Shown: one piece after another, positions 15,298 through 23,327 of the stretch
Numbering within the stretch: position 1 is the first letter of the stretch
How the letters are laid out: each line of letters begins with the position of its first letter
Source: JADGHX01 sp037200125
GTDB lineage: Bacteria; Pseudomonadota; Gammaproteobacteria; Steroidobacterales; Steroidobacteraceae
Assembly: GCA_037200125.1 (NCBI GenBank)
Contig: JBBCGS010000006.1
Location: 496,001-560,000, forward strand
Length of the DNA: 64,000 nucleotides
Reading direction: 5' to 3'
The notes under the pieces: generated by a model
What the model was told of the DNA's origin: nothing
Databases searched by the model: none
The model's input: the letters and a program-made list of their open reading frames with translations, nothing else
Position numbers and translations under genes: made by a program

Positions 15298-16545
15298 TTA
15301 CTGGCTCACGGCGCGATGCGTCGCCTCGGCCCATTCGATCGCTTCCACGTACAGAGCCTGCACCGCCTCGGGTTTGACGCCGCGAAACGCCAGCGGCTGC
15401 CAGGTGCCGCGCTCGTAAGCGATCACTTCGCGCAGGATCGATCCCAGCTGGCCTTGATGGCTCAGCAGCCCATCCTCCAGGTCTTCGCTAAGCGGCAGTT
15501 CCTTGAGCACCTCACGCATGGGCATCCCGGTCAGCACGTCCAGCGTGGAGAGCAGGCCCATGATGAAGAGCGCCGCCGTGTCGCGAATCCCACGCAGCGG
15601 CCCCAGTTTCTCGCACATGCGCGCGCGAGCCATCGCGTCCACGAAGACGCTCGGCGGCCGCTCGCCCAGTTCCCTCAGCGCGACCAGCGCGCACAGCTGC
15701 CGCAGCCGCTCGAAGCCGAGAATCATCACAGCCTGCCGGATCGAGTCGACCTTCTTCGAAAAGCCGTAGTAGCTCGAATTGATACAGCGGAGGATGCGAT
15801 ACGAAAGGCCGACATCGTTCGCGACCAGCCGTTCGATGCCGCCGACCTCGGAGTCTTCCTTCTGCAGCAACGCCACGACCCGCAGCGCCCCGAGCCGGTT
15901 GGACGGAATCGGGCGCGCGCTGAACGTCTTCGGGTGCTGCAGGAAGTAGCCCTGAAACGCGTCGAATCCCAACGCCACACAACGATCGAACGCCTCGATC
16001 GTCTCGACGTGCTCGGCAATCAGCCGCAGCCGCCGCTTCTGGAGCGCGTTCGCGATCTCCTCGAAAGCTTCGGGCGGGTGCTGCGAAAGATCGAGCTTCA
16101 CGATGTCCGCATGCTCGAGCAGCGCCACGTCCGTGATGTCCGGAGAGAAATCATCGAGCGCGATCCGGTACCCCTTCGCCTTCAGCGCGGCGATTCCGGC
16201 CATCGTTTCCGCATCGGCGCGCACGTTTTGCAGCACCTCGATGACGACGCGCTGGGGGAAGACCGGCGGCACCACCCGCTGCACGAGCAGGTCACGCGGA
16301 TAGTTGATGTGTACCGGCAGGTCGGGGCTCAGGCGATCGAGCCCGATCTCGAGCACGGCGTTTGCGATGACTTCCAGCGTAGCCCGCTCGCCATCGGCTG
16401 GCGCGGCCGCTGCCGAGGCTTCGGTCCGGCGATACAGGAGCTCGTACGCGATGACGTCCTTGGACGCGTCGAAGACGGCCTGGCGCGCTACAACCGCCAC
16501 TGAAGGGTTTGGCTGAAGCGGGTCGCCAGCGCTGGGAACAGGCAT
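15298..16545 (-). CDS. EAL and HDOD domain signalling protein
   Basis: This 415-residue protein is of the YuxH type. Residues 15-210 form an EAL-like phosphodiesterase fold (YELLYRRTEA, HINYPRDLLV, IALDDFSPDITDVALLEHAD, GYFLQHPK). The EAL signature itself reads YELLYRR rather than EAL, so catalysis is doubtful and it may act as a cyclic-di-GMP sensor. Residues 220-400 form an HDOD domain (NDVGLSYRILRCINSSYYG). Such proteins usually regulate motility or virulence. Gene is monocistronic. Confidence 0.88.
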   Translation of the reverse strand: MPVPSAGDPLQPNPSVAVVARQAVFDASKDVIAYELLYRRTEASAAAAPADGERATLEVIANAVLEIGLDRLSPDLPVHINYPRDLLVQRVVPPVFPQRVVIEVLQNVRADAETMAGIAALKAKGYRIALDDFSPDITDVALLEHADIVKLDLSQHPPEAFEEIANALQKRRLRLIAEHVETIEAFDRCVALGFDAFQGYFLQHPKTFSARPIPSNRLGALRVVALLQKEDSEVGGIERLVANDVGLSYRILRCINSSYYGFSKKVDSIRQAVMILGFERLRQLCALVALRELGERPPSVFVDAMARARMCEKLGPLRGIRDTAALFIMGLLSTLDVLTGMPMREVLKELPLSEDLEDGLLSHQGQLGSILREVIAYERGTWQPLAFRGVKPEAVQALYVEAIEWAEATHRAVSQ

Positions 16546-16695
16546 GGGGAAGGAAGCATACAGAAGTGCCCGATTGAATGCTGCTCCGCTCCATGGGTCG
16601 CGGCGGCGGTGGCGCCCTCGCTATCACCGGCCCGAAAGGAGCGCCGGCACGAGGCCGGACCGCCGCGACTGAAAGCGGCGTGCCGGCTCGACACA

Positions 16696-17004
16696 TCACG
16701 GCGCGGAGCGCAGAGGGGCTCCGTGATGCTTCGCCCAAGCAAGGCCGCGCTCCCCGAATGTCCACAACGTCTCGGTGGCACGGCTGGCTTCGTCGCGGTT
16801 TCGGACCGGGGCGATGTAACCGTGGTCCATCAGCCATTCGCACTCCATGCGTCCCTCGTCCGTGAGGACGCCGAGCGCTTCCGTCAGCTCGGCCCAACGC
16901 AAGGGCCGCTGGGTCGTGCCCAGAACGCTCAGGATGCGTTCCCGCGTGAAAGCGCGAGTTCGCTGTTCTGGCCAGGGGGTGCGAGTTGTATTCGAGTCCA
17001 TCAT
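16696..17004 (-). CDS. hypothetical protein with winged-helix look
   Basis: This 102-residue protein has no recognised family. TRERILSVLGTTQRPLRWAE followed by LTEALGVLTDEGRMECEWLM has the helix spacing of a winged-helix domain that reads a repressor-like switch, and the C-terminal half is hydrophilic (ETLWTFGERGLAWAKHHG). GGAG precedes the ATG at 17004. The frame keeps its codon bias and lies between two supported genes, which favours a real gene over a shadow of the opposite strand. Confidence 0.5.
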   Translation of the reverse strand: MMDSNTTRTPWPEQRTRAFTRERILSVLGTTQRPLRWAELTEALGVLTDEGRMECEWLMDHGYIAPVRNRDEASRATETLWTFGERGLAWAKHHGAPLRSAP

Positions 17005-17166
17005 TCACAGCTCCGGATCAGGGGGCGCGGCTAGCGGAAGTAGCGCATGAAGCTACAGATCCGCAAAAACCGTTCCCTCCCCCATAGGAGCGACAAATGC
17101 GTCCGTCTCTGTGCGGGAGGCGACGCGCCGGGGCCGTCAGGCACCGGCGCGCCCATCAACGTGTGG

Positions 17167-17538
17167 CTAGTTTCTTTCCCAATATCGCGGCGCCTTGTAA
17201 TAGTCATACGCCCGATCGCGAAACGCCACGCCATCGTTGTGAGTGAGCTCATCGATAGAGCCGGCTGGCGCGGCCTCCAGCTGCTCCTTCGTATAGCTCA
17301 CCACGTACGAGCTTTCGGCCGGCTGGTAGTTGAGCGAAGCCCACGGAATCGGATGGTACTTTTCGGCCATGCCGAGAAAGCCGCCGAAGCCGACGACCGC
17401 GAACAGGATGCTGTTCGACTGTTTGTCGAGCACCACGTCTTCGATCTCGCCGATCTTGCGACCGGACGTGTCCTTGACGTTGGTGCCGATAACCTTTTTC
17501 GCGCGAATGGCTGAAGTGTGACCCGTAGCGGTAGCCAT
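17167..17538 (-). CDS. PRC-barrel domain protein
   Basis: This 123-residue soluble protein has one PRC-barrel domain (KVIGTNVKDTSGRKIGEIED, VLDKQSNSILFAVVGFGGFL), the fold shared with the RimM C-terminus and photosynthetic reaction centre H subunit. YHPIPWASLNY and a Tyr/Arg-rich tail (YDYYKAPRYW) follow. Such stand-alone proteins appear in stress-related clusters of proteobacteria; function is unclear. The ATG at 17538 sits behind a weak purine stretch. It is divergent from the structured leader described at 17729-17800. Confidence 0.8.
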   Translation of the reverse strand: MATATGHTSAIRAKKVIGTNVKDTSGRKIGEIEDVVLDKQSNSILFAVVGFGGFLGMAEKYHPIPWASLNYQPAESSYVVSYTKEQLEAAPAGSIDELTHNDGVAFRDRAYDYYKAPRYWERN

Positions 17539-17728
17539 GTATCGAATCCTCCGGAATGTGCGGAAAGTCAGTTTGCGTGAGCAGGATCTCGCAGTCGCGA
17601 GCGCGCGGGCAGCGGCGGGATTCGCCGGCTTGCGTCCGCTGATTCCTAACTCGCGTAGGACAGCGCTGACAGCGAGCTACGCTGGTTGCCGCTATCGCAC
17701 CCGTTGTCTCATCCGGATACTGCAAGGC

Positions 17729-17800
17729 GTAGGTTCGGGTTTCACCTCCGGGCTGAATACCCCGAAGCTACGACGAGGCCGCATAACCTGCGGCCTCTTT
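17729..17800 (+). terminator. two-hairpin leader ending in an intrinsic terminator
   Basis: Hairpin 1 is 17729-17771 (GTAG-g-TTCGGG pairing with CCCGAA-g-CTAC). Hairpin 2 is 17775-17797 (GAGGCCGC, 7-base loop, GCGGCCTC) and is followed by TTTCATTT, a good intrinsic terminator. It ends 19 bases before the amidotransferase-like start at 17819. The region 17539-17728 upstream has no gene. It could be a cis-acting attenuator or a small RNA with its own terminator. Confidence 0.6.
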
Positions 17801-17818
17801 CATTTGCGAGGTACCGCC

Positions 17819-18405
17819 ATGCTGAACGAGATGCGAATCGCGATCCTGGTGGCCGAAGGCTTCGAGCAGGTCGAGCTCACCGAGCCACGCAAGGCGCTCG
17901 ATGATGCCGGCGCGAAGACGCGGATCGTGTCCCCGGCCGTCGATCAGGTGCAGGCTGGCATCACTTCGAGAAGGCCGACCGGTTCCGCGTCGATGTGCCG
18001 CTCACGAGCGCGAACGCGGAAGACTTCGACGCGCTCCTTCTGCCTGGCGGTGTCGTCAATCCCGATCAGCTGCGCATCAACGCTTCGGCCGTGGCATTCG
18101 TGCGGGGATTCTTCGACGCGGCCAAGCCCGTCGCCGCGATCTGCCACGGCCCCTGGACGCTCATCGATGCGGGCGTGGCGCGCGGCCGGAAGATGACCTC
18201 GTGGCCGTCGCTGAAGGCGGACCTTACGAACGCGGGCGCGACCTGGGTGGACGAAGAAGTTGTCTGCGAGCAGGGACTGGTCACGAGCCGCAAACCCAAG
18301 GACATCCCGGCATTCAATCGCAAGATGATCGAACTGTTCGGCAAGAGCCACGAGCTCGGCCGGAATCGACCGGCAAGCTCACAGCTCGCGTCACACAGCC
18401 CGTAG
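17819..18405 (+). pseudogene. DJ-1/PfpI-family protein with one frameshift
   Basis: This is a type 1 glutamine amidotransferase-like protein of the DJ-1/PfpI/YhbO class, general stress proteins or deglycases. The ATG at 17819 is preceded by GAGGT. Frame 1 reads MRIAILVAEGFEQVELTEPR, and near 17950 a one-base loss moves it to another frame that continues through the expected VDVPLTSANAEDFDALLLPG, then VAAICHGPWTLIDAG (the nucleophile Cys elbow), to the stop at 18405. Unless this is a sequencing error, the product is truncated. Structural elements upstream may still act on the transcript. Confidence 0.8.
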
Positions 18406-18471
18406 CGCGTCGACCGAACGCGCTGGGGGTGTTCGTATGCGCGAACACCATCCCGGGTAGACTCCCGCGTC

Positions 18472-19182
18472 ATGCGCAACCTCGACTTCAGCTCGTGGCA
18501 GGCACTGCTCTCGACGTTTCTGGGCCTCGCGATCATTACGCTGATCGGTGTGGGCATCCGACTCATTGTGATGCAGACGGTTCAACAGCGGCGCGAACGC
18601 GAGAACCGACAGATCAACGAGCGGCTGCGCACGCTCATCGCGGCGTACAAGACACTCGGCGGCTCGTTCACCGGCAACCTCGAGGTCAATCCCGTTCACC
18701 TGCGCGATCTGCGGCTGAAAACGCCGCAGGCGGACGAGACGCCCGTTGCGGGGGACGTCTGGGCGAGCTCCGATCGTTCACGCCGCATTCGGGATGCCGT
18801 GGAGGCGGCGCTGTCCGACATCATCCTGCTGGGCACTGAAGATCAGGTGCGGCTCGCGGCACGAGCGGCGACGGATCTTGCCGAAGGACGCCCCGTGCAC
18901 ACCGGCGAGCTCGTCGTCTCGCTCCGCAATTTCATCCGGCAGGTGCTCGATCTCGAGCCCGTGGCGGCCGGGCTCGCCATTCCCAGACAAGGCCCCGCAA
19001 GGCCCAGCGCCGCTCGCGGCGGCGGCAAGGCGGAAGGCGGCGGTTCGGGCGCCGACCGGCAAGGTAAAGGGAGTGGTAAAGGGGGGAGCGGCGATGCCAT
19101 GGTGGGCGCGGGGATGGGCGCCGGGGTCGGCATGGGCGTGGGCGGCGAGTCACACGAAGACCACCCGGAGACGCGCGACTGA
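18472..19182 (+). CDS. membrane-anchored hypothetical protein with Gly-rich tail
   Basis: This 236-residue protein has one N-terminal membrane helix (LSTFLGLAIITLIGVGIRLIVM) and a basic juxtamembrane coiled coil (QRRERENRQINERLRTLIAA). A compact helical domain follows (IRDAVEAALSDIILLGTEDQ), then a long Gly/Ser/Lys-rich disordered end. The core LGGSFTGNLEV and NFIRQVLDLEP recur in uncharacterised proteins of proteobacteria, but I cannot name the family. It follows the broken PfpI gene by 66 bases. Confidence 0.7.
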   Translation: MRNLDFSSWQALLSTFLGLAIITLIGVGIRLIVMQTVQQRRERENRQINERLRTLIAAYKTLGGSFTGNLEVNPVHLRDLRLKTPQADETPVAGDVWASSDRSRRIRDAVEAALSDIILLGTEDQVRLAARAATDLAEGRPVHTGELVVSLRNFIRQVLDLEPVAAGLAIPRQGPARPSAARGGGKAEGGGSGADRQGKGSGKGGSGDAMVGAGMGAGVGMGVGGESHEDHPETRD

Positions 19183-19218
19183 CCGGGCCGGCGCGCGGCG
19201 GATCGCCGCGCCCGCGGA

Positions 19219-20184
19219 TCACGCGCTCTCGGCCGCGCGCTCCTGGCACGCCTTTCGATACTCGCTCGGCAACAGGCCGAAGGCCGCCCTGAACTTGCGG
19301 CCGAAGTGCGTCATGTCCGAAAAGCCCCAGCCGTAGGCGATTTCGCTGACCGTACGATGGAGCTGCTCCCGATCTTCGAGCGCGCGCCGGCAACGAAGCA
19401 GCCGGCGCGTCTGGATGAGGCGGCTGATCGACGTGCCCTCGTCCGCCAGCGCCACGTTCGCATAGCGCAGGCTCACGCCCGCGGCCTCGGCCACCGAGCG
19501 GGCATCCAGACCCGGATCGGCGAGCCGCGCCTCGACCGCCGAGCGCACTTTCATGAGCACCACGGCGCGGGCCGACGAGACACGCGCCTGGTCCTTCCCC
19601 ATCGCCTTGCCGACCGACAGCGCGACGAGATCGAGCATCTGCTCGCGAATCATCTCTTCGGCCACGCCTGCCCCGAGGCCTTCGGCGATTTCAGGAAGCA
19701 TGGCGAGCAGCGATGAAGTCAACGCCGCCTCGCCCGGCACGGGCGCGACCGACACGGACATGATCTGCGGAGCGCGCCCGAGCCGCGATTCCAGCAGATG
19801 GCGCGGCACCTTCAGCACGAGCATCGTCGCCGAGGCGGAAAATGAACCACTGTAGGGCACGCGCGGGTCCAGCAGCATGAAACTGCCCGCATTCAAGGCA
19901 AGCTCGCGACCACACTGCTCGAGAGTCATCACACCGGAGGTCTGGCGACAGATCAGGAGATCGTCGCTCTCCGCATGACGGCCGCCCCGCGAAAAGTGGA
20001 AGCCATTGGCGTCGAATTCGATCAGCCCGATCTGGGCGAGCACGCCACTGCGCAACTGCGCGCGGAACGTCTGCCGACAAGTTGGGACGGAGTCATGTGC
20101 AACGATGGTGCGGCAGGCAACGCTGTGCCAGTAGTCGAATCGGTCTCGCTGATGGACCTCATCGGTCGAAAAAATCGTCTTCAC
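19219..20184 (-). CDS. AraC-family regulator (AraC-binding-like N-domain)
   Basis: This 321-residue transcription factor starts at the GTG at 20184, with GAAGGA upstream. The N-terminal ligand domain is of the AraC_binding_2 type (TIFSTDEVHQRDRFDYW opens the domain). The C-terminal AraC HTH pair spans about residues 215-310 (ARSVAEAAGVSLRYANVALA, SEIAYGWGFSDMTHFGRKFR, GLLPSEYRKAC). This class, including FeaR-like proteins, often controls catabolic genes. Neighbours give no target. Confidence 0.9.
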   Translation of the reverse strand: MKTIFSTDEVHQRDRFDYWHSVACRTIVAHDSVPTCRQTFRAQLRSGVLAQIGLIEFDANGFHFSRGGRHAESDDLLICRQTSGVMTLEQCGRELALNAGSFMLLDPRVPYSGSFSASATMLVLKVPRHLLESRLGRAPQIMSVSVAPVPGEAALTSSLLAMLPEIAEGLGAGVAEEMIREQMLDLVALSVGKAMGKDQARVSSARAVVLMKVRSAVEARLADPGLDARSVAEAAGVSLRYANVALADEGTSISRLIQTRRLLRCRRALEDREQLHRTVSEIAYGWGFSDMTHFGRKFRAAFGLLPSEYRKACQERAAESA

Positions 20185-20278
20185 GCCAGTTCCTTCAGGC
20201 TGCCCCAGCCGACAGGAAGTGCCGGCACGGCCGATTACGGACCGTAGCACTCATGTAGCTTTTTGAGAACACATGGGA

Positions 20279-20293
20279 GTTCGCGTCGCGAAC
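20279..20293. promoter_or_regulatory. perfect 15-base palindrome upstream of phaR
   Basis: GTTCGCG-T-CGCGAAC at 20279-20293 ends 21 bases before the phaR ATG. It lies between the divergent AraC and PhaR genes and could be an operator for either. Confidence 0.5.
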
Positions 20294-20314
20294 GGTGCGA
20301 CCAAAGGGTAGTCG

Positions 20315-20737
20315 ATGAGCGAACTGCGCAAGCTGAAGAAGTATCCGAATCGGCGCCTATATGATTTCGAGCGCCACTGCTATGTGTGCCTCGACGACGT
20401 ACGTGAGCTAATTGCGGCAAAACACGACGTGCAGGTCATCGAGAACGAGACATCGAGCGACATTACCCGGGAAACCATGATGCAAGTGGTCATGCTTCTC
20501 GAGGAGCGCGGACGCCCGCTCTTCAGCAATGCCTTCCTGGCGCAGCTCATTCAATGTCGCGCAGCGGACACATCGGGGCGCCTGGGTCGATACCTCGACG
20601 AATGCATGAAGGTCTTCGTTGAAAACCTCGACAGGGCGCGCGCGCCGGCGGGGGACCCCGCCGAAGATTCGACCCGGATCGACCCATCGGACGATTCGAT
20701 CGCTCTCGACATCCCGGTTCCCCTCCCCGGAGCCTGA
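20315..20737 (+). CDS. phaR: polyhydroxyalkanoate synthesis regulator PhaR-like
   Basis: This 140-residue DNA-binding protein is of the PhaR family. The PHB/PHA accumulation regulator domain is at the N-terminus (LRKLKKYPNRRLYDFERHCY, then VCLDDVRELI), the most conserved part. A second region, DITRETMMQVVMLLEERGRP and FLAQLIQ, matches the PHB_acc segment. The acidic tail is variable. PhaR represses phasin and its own gene by sensing polymer. No polymer synthesis genes are in the window. The ATG at 20315 follows AAAGGG. Confidence 0.88.
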   Translation: MSELRKLKKYPNRRLYDFERHCYVCLDDVRELIAAKHDVQVIENETSSDITRETMMQVVMLLEERGRPLFSNAFLAQLIQCRAADTSGRLGRYLDECMKVFVENLDRARAPAGDPAEDSTRIDPSDDSIALDIPVPLPGA

Positions 20738-20926
20738 ACCGGGCCCGCGCCGAGCAATCCGGTCGGGTCTGGGCGATGAGGTGCGCGTGACATCGGGAGC
20801 ACCTGTCTCCTCCTAAAGACGTAAGCGGCAGCGCGGAAGATCAGCGCCGGCCACTCACCTATTGCAAACGTTTTCTTTACGAAGGTGAGAGCAAGCCGCG
20901 GCTCGGCTCCAGCTGCCACGCGAGAA

Positions 20927-22261
20927 TCAGCGCTCCTGGGACGCAACGAGCTGCCGGTTGATCACGAGCGCAACCACCGTACAGACCGCGCCTGACAGCA
21001 GATAGGCGCCGGCGAACACCAGCCCGAAGGTCGCGGAAATTGCCAGCGCGACGAGCGGCGCAAAACCGGCGCCGATCAACCACGCAAGGTCCGACGTCAG
21101 CGCCGAAGCGGTGTAGCGATACTCCTGCGGAAAACTCGACGCCACCGCGCCGGAAGACTGGCCGAAGGAGAGGCCGAGCAACGCGAAGCCGGTGAGCATG
21201 AACGCCCACTCACCTACTTCACCGCCGTTCAGCAACTGCGGCGCGAATCCGCTGAACGCCGCGATCATGCCAGCGGTAATCGCCAACACAGTACGGCGCC
21301 CAGTGCGGTCGGCAATCAGCCCGGACGCAATGATGGCCGCCAAACCCACGGCGGCACACACCGTCTGAATGACGAGAAACCGCGCCGGCCCCTGCTGCGT
21401 AAACAGGAATACCCACGACAGCGGAAACACCGTGACGATGTGAAAGAGGGCAAAGCTCGCCAACGGCGCGAACGCCCCGATGACGATGTTCCTGCCCGTG
21501 ACACGCACCGTCTCCACGATCGCGGCCGGCTCGAGATCCTGAGTCTCGAAGCGCTGCGCATACTCCGGTGTCACCACGATGCGCAGGCGCGCGAACAGCG
21601 CGACGACGTTGATCGCGAATGCAACGAAGAACGGATAGCGCCAGCCCCAGTCGAGGAAATCCTTATCCGAAAGGTTCGCGAGGAAGTACGCGAACAGCGC
21701 GCTCGCCACCATCAGCCCGAGCGGAGCGCCCAGCTGCGGCACCATCGCGTACCAGCCACGCCGACGGTGAGGCGCGTTCAGCGCCAGCAGCGACGCAAGC
21801 CCGTCCCAGGTTCCACCGAGTGCCACGCCCTGCCCGACTCGCAGCACGGCGAGCACCCAAGCGGACGCGATGCCGATATCAGCGTACCCGGGGAGGAACG
21901 CCATGGACATCGTCGAGCCACCCAGCAGGAACAACGCGATCGTGAGCTTCGCTCCACGCCCGAACCGGCGGTCGATCTGCGTAAAGATCACGGTGCCGAT
22001 CGGACGCGCCACAAACGCAAGCGAGAACAGCGCGAACGAATAGAGCGTGCCGGTCAACGGATCGACAAACGGAAACACGAGCTTCGGAAAAACGATGACC
22101 GACGCGATGGCGTAGACGAAGAAGTCGAAGAACTCCGATGTGCGCCCCACAATGACGCCCACCGCGATCTCGGCAGGCTTCAGCGCACCGTGATGATCAT
22201 GCAGGCGTCGCGCATCGCGCTCGATCGAGCTCGATGGCGCGCCAGTGTGCGCAGGGGTCAC
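20927..22261 (-). CDS. MFS transporter, metabolite:proton symporter type
   Basis: This 444-residue inner-membrane protein has 12 predicted helices and belongs to the metabolite:H+ symporter group related to ProP, ShiA and KgtP. The family signature EFFDFFVYAIASVIVFPKLV starts the first helix, and the loop between helices 2 and 3 has ARPIGTVIFTQIDRRFGRG. LRVGQGVALGGTWDG is conserved in helix 4. GTG at 22261 is used. It is divergent from cyoA over a palindromic spacer, suggesting joint control with the oxidase. Its substrate is unknown. Confidence 0.9.
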   Translation of the reverse strand: MTPAHTGAPSSSIERDARRLHDHHGALKPAEIAVGVIVGRTSEFFDFFVYAIASVIVFPKLVFPFVDPLTGTLYSFALFSLAFVARPIGTVIFTQIDRRFGRGAKLTIALFLLGGSTMSMAFLPGYADIGIASAWVLAVLRVGQGVALGGTWDGLASLLALNAPHRRRGWYAMVPQLGAPLGLMVASALFAYFLANLSDKDFLDWGWRYPFFVAFAINVVALFARLRIVVTPEYAQRFETQDLEPAAIVETVRVTGRNIVIGAFAPLASFALFHIVTVFPLSWVFLFTQQGPARFLVIQTVCAAVGLAAIIASGLIADRTGRRTVLAITAGMIAAFSGFAPQLLNGGEVGEWAFMLTGFALLGLSFGQSSGAVASSFPQEYRYTASALTSDLAWLIGAGFAPLVALAISATFGLVFAGAYLLSGAVCTVVALVINRQLVASQER

Positions 22262-22331
22262 GTTTCAGCTTCTCCGGATGAGGGGCGCGGGTTTATACCT
22301 GCAAGTTGTACATCAACGGCGGGCCCGCGCC

Positions 22332-22352
22332 CATTGGGCAAATTGTCCAATG
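22332..22352. promoter_or_regulatory. 21-base palindrome between MFS gene and cyoA
   Basis: CATTGGGCAAATTGTCCAATG is a palindrome broken only by a central A and one G/T pair. It sits 66 bases upstream of the cyoA start and 70 from the transporter start. The TTGG-N9-CCAA form would suit a LysR- or TetR-type dimer. No regulator is identified by sequence. Confidence 0.6.
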
Positions 22353-22417
22353 TCGTCGCAAGCGGCGGGCCGCTAACGTAGCAGGCCAGTAACGCAGCCA
22401 TTGACGCACCAAAGCCC

Positions 22418-23326
22418 GTGCTTAACGTAAGACAGATTCGTAATACCGCTGTTTTCCCGCTATTTGCGCTCATCGCGGGCTGCAACTCGGTGGTTCTCAA
22501 CCCCTCGGGTGACGTCGCGCTCCAACAGCGCGACCTGCTCGTGCGGTCGACCGTGCTGATGCTGCTCATCATCGTTCCTGTGATAGCGCTCACAGTTCTG
22601 TTTGCCTGGCGCTATCGTGCGTCGAACCAGAAAGCGAAGTACGAGCCCGACTGGCATCACTCGACGCGGCTCGAGCTCGTGATCTGGGCCGCACCACTTC
22701 TGATCATCATCTGTCTCGGCGCACTGACATGGCTCGGCACGCATCTGCTCGACCCGTATCGCCCTCTCGAGCGCATTGCTCGGGGCACACCGGTCTCGAG
22801 CGAAACAAAGACGCTCGAAGTCAACGTCATTGCGCTCGACTGGAAGTGGCTGTTCATCTATCCGGAGTACGGCATCGCCACCGTGAATGAGCTCGCGATC
22901 CCCGTGAACCGCCCGGTTTCGATGCACATCACCGCATCCTCGGTGATGAACTCGCTCTACATTCCGGAGCTCGCGGGCCAGGTTTACGCGATGCCCAGCA
23001 TGGAGACGCGTCTGCACGGTGTTCTCAACAAGCCCGGCGTCTCCCAGGGTTTCTCGGCGAACTACAGCGGCGCGGGATTCTCCGGCATGCGCTTTACCGT
23101 CCGGGGCGTCAACGATGCGGATTTCGACAAATGGGTACAGGAAGCGCGCGCCGGCGAAGGCAACCTGACGCACGAAGACTATCTGCAACTGGCGAAGCCC
23201 AGCGAGAACGAACCCGCCCGCCGCTACGCGCGCGTGGACGACAAGCTCTACCACGACATCCTGAACCGCTGCGTCGCGCCGGGAACGATGTGCATGGATC
23301 ACATGATGGCGCACGAGCATCCCTAA
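22418..23326 (+). CDS. cyoA: cytochrome bo quinol oxidase subunit II
   Basis: This 302-residue lipoprotein subunit belongs to a proton-pumping ubiquinol oxidase. The signal ends in FPLFALIAGC, followed by two membrane helices (STVLMLLIIVPVIALTVLF and LVIWAAPLLIIICLGALTWL). The periplasmic cupredoxin-like domain (VIALDWKWLFIYPEYGIATV, ASSVMNSLYIPELAGQVYAM) lacks the CuA Cys pair, as expected for a quinol rather than cytochrome c oxidase. GTG at 22418. It leads the tight operon cyoABCD-surf1-regBA. Confidence 0.94.
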   Translation: MLNVRQIRNTAVFPLFALIAGCNSVVLNPSGDVALQQRDLLVRSTVLMLLIIVPVIALTVLFAWRYRASNQKAKYEPDWHHSTRLELVIWAAPLLIIICLGALTWLGTHLLDPYRPLERIARGTPVSSETKTLEVNVIALDWKWLFIYPEYGIATVNELAIPVNRPVSMHITASSVMNSLYIPELAGQVYAMPSMETRLHGVLNKPGVSQGFSANYSGAGFSGMRFTVRGVNDADFDKWVQEARAGEGNLTHEDYLQLAKPSENEPARRYARVDDKLYHDILNRCVAPGTMCMDHMMAHEHP

Positions 23327-23327
23327 G

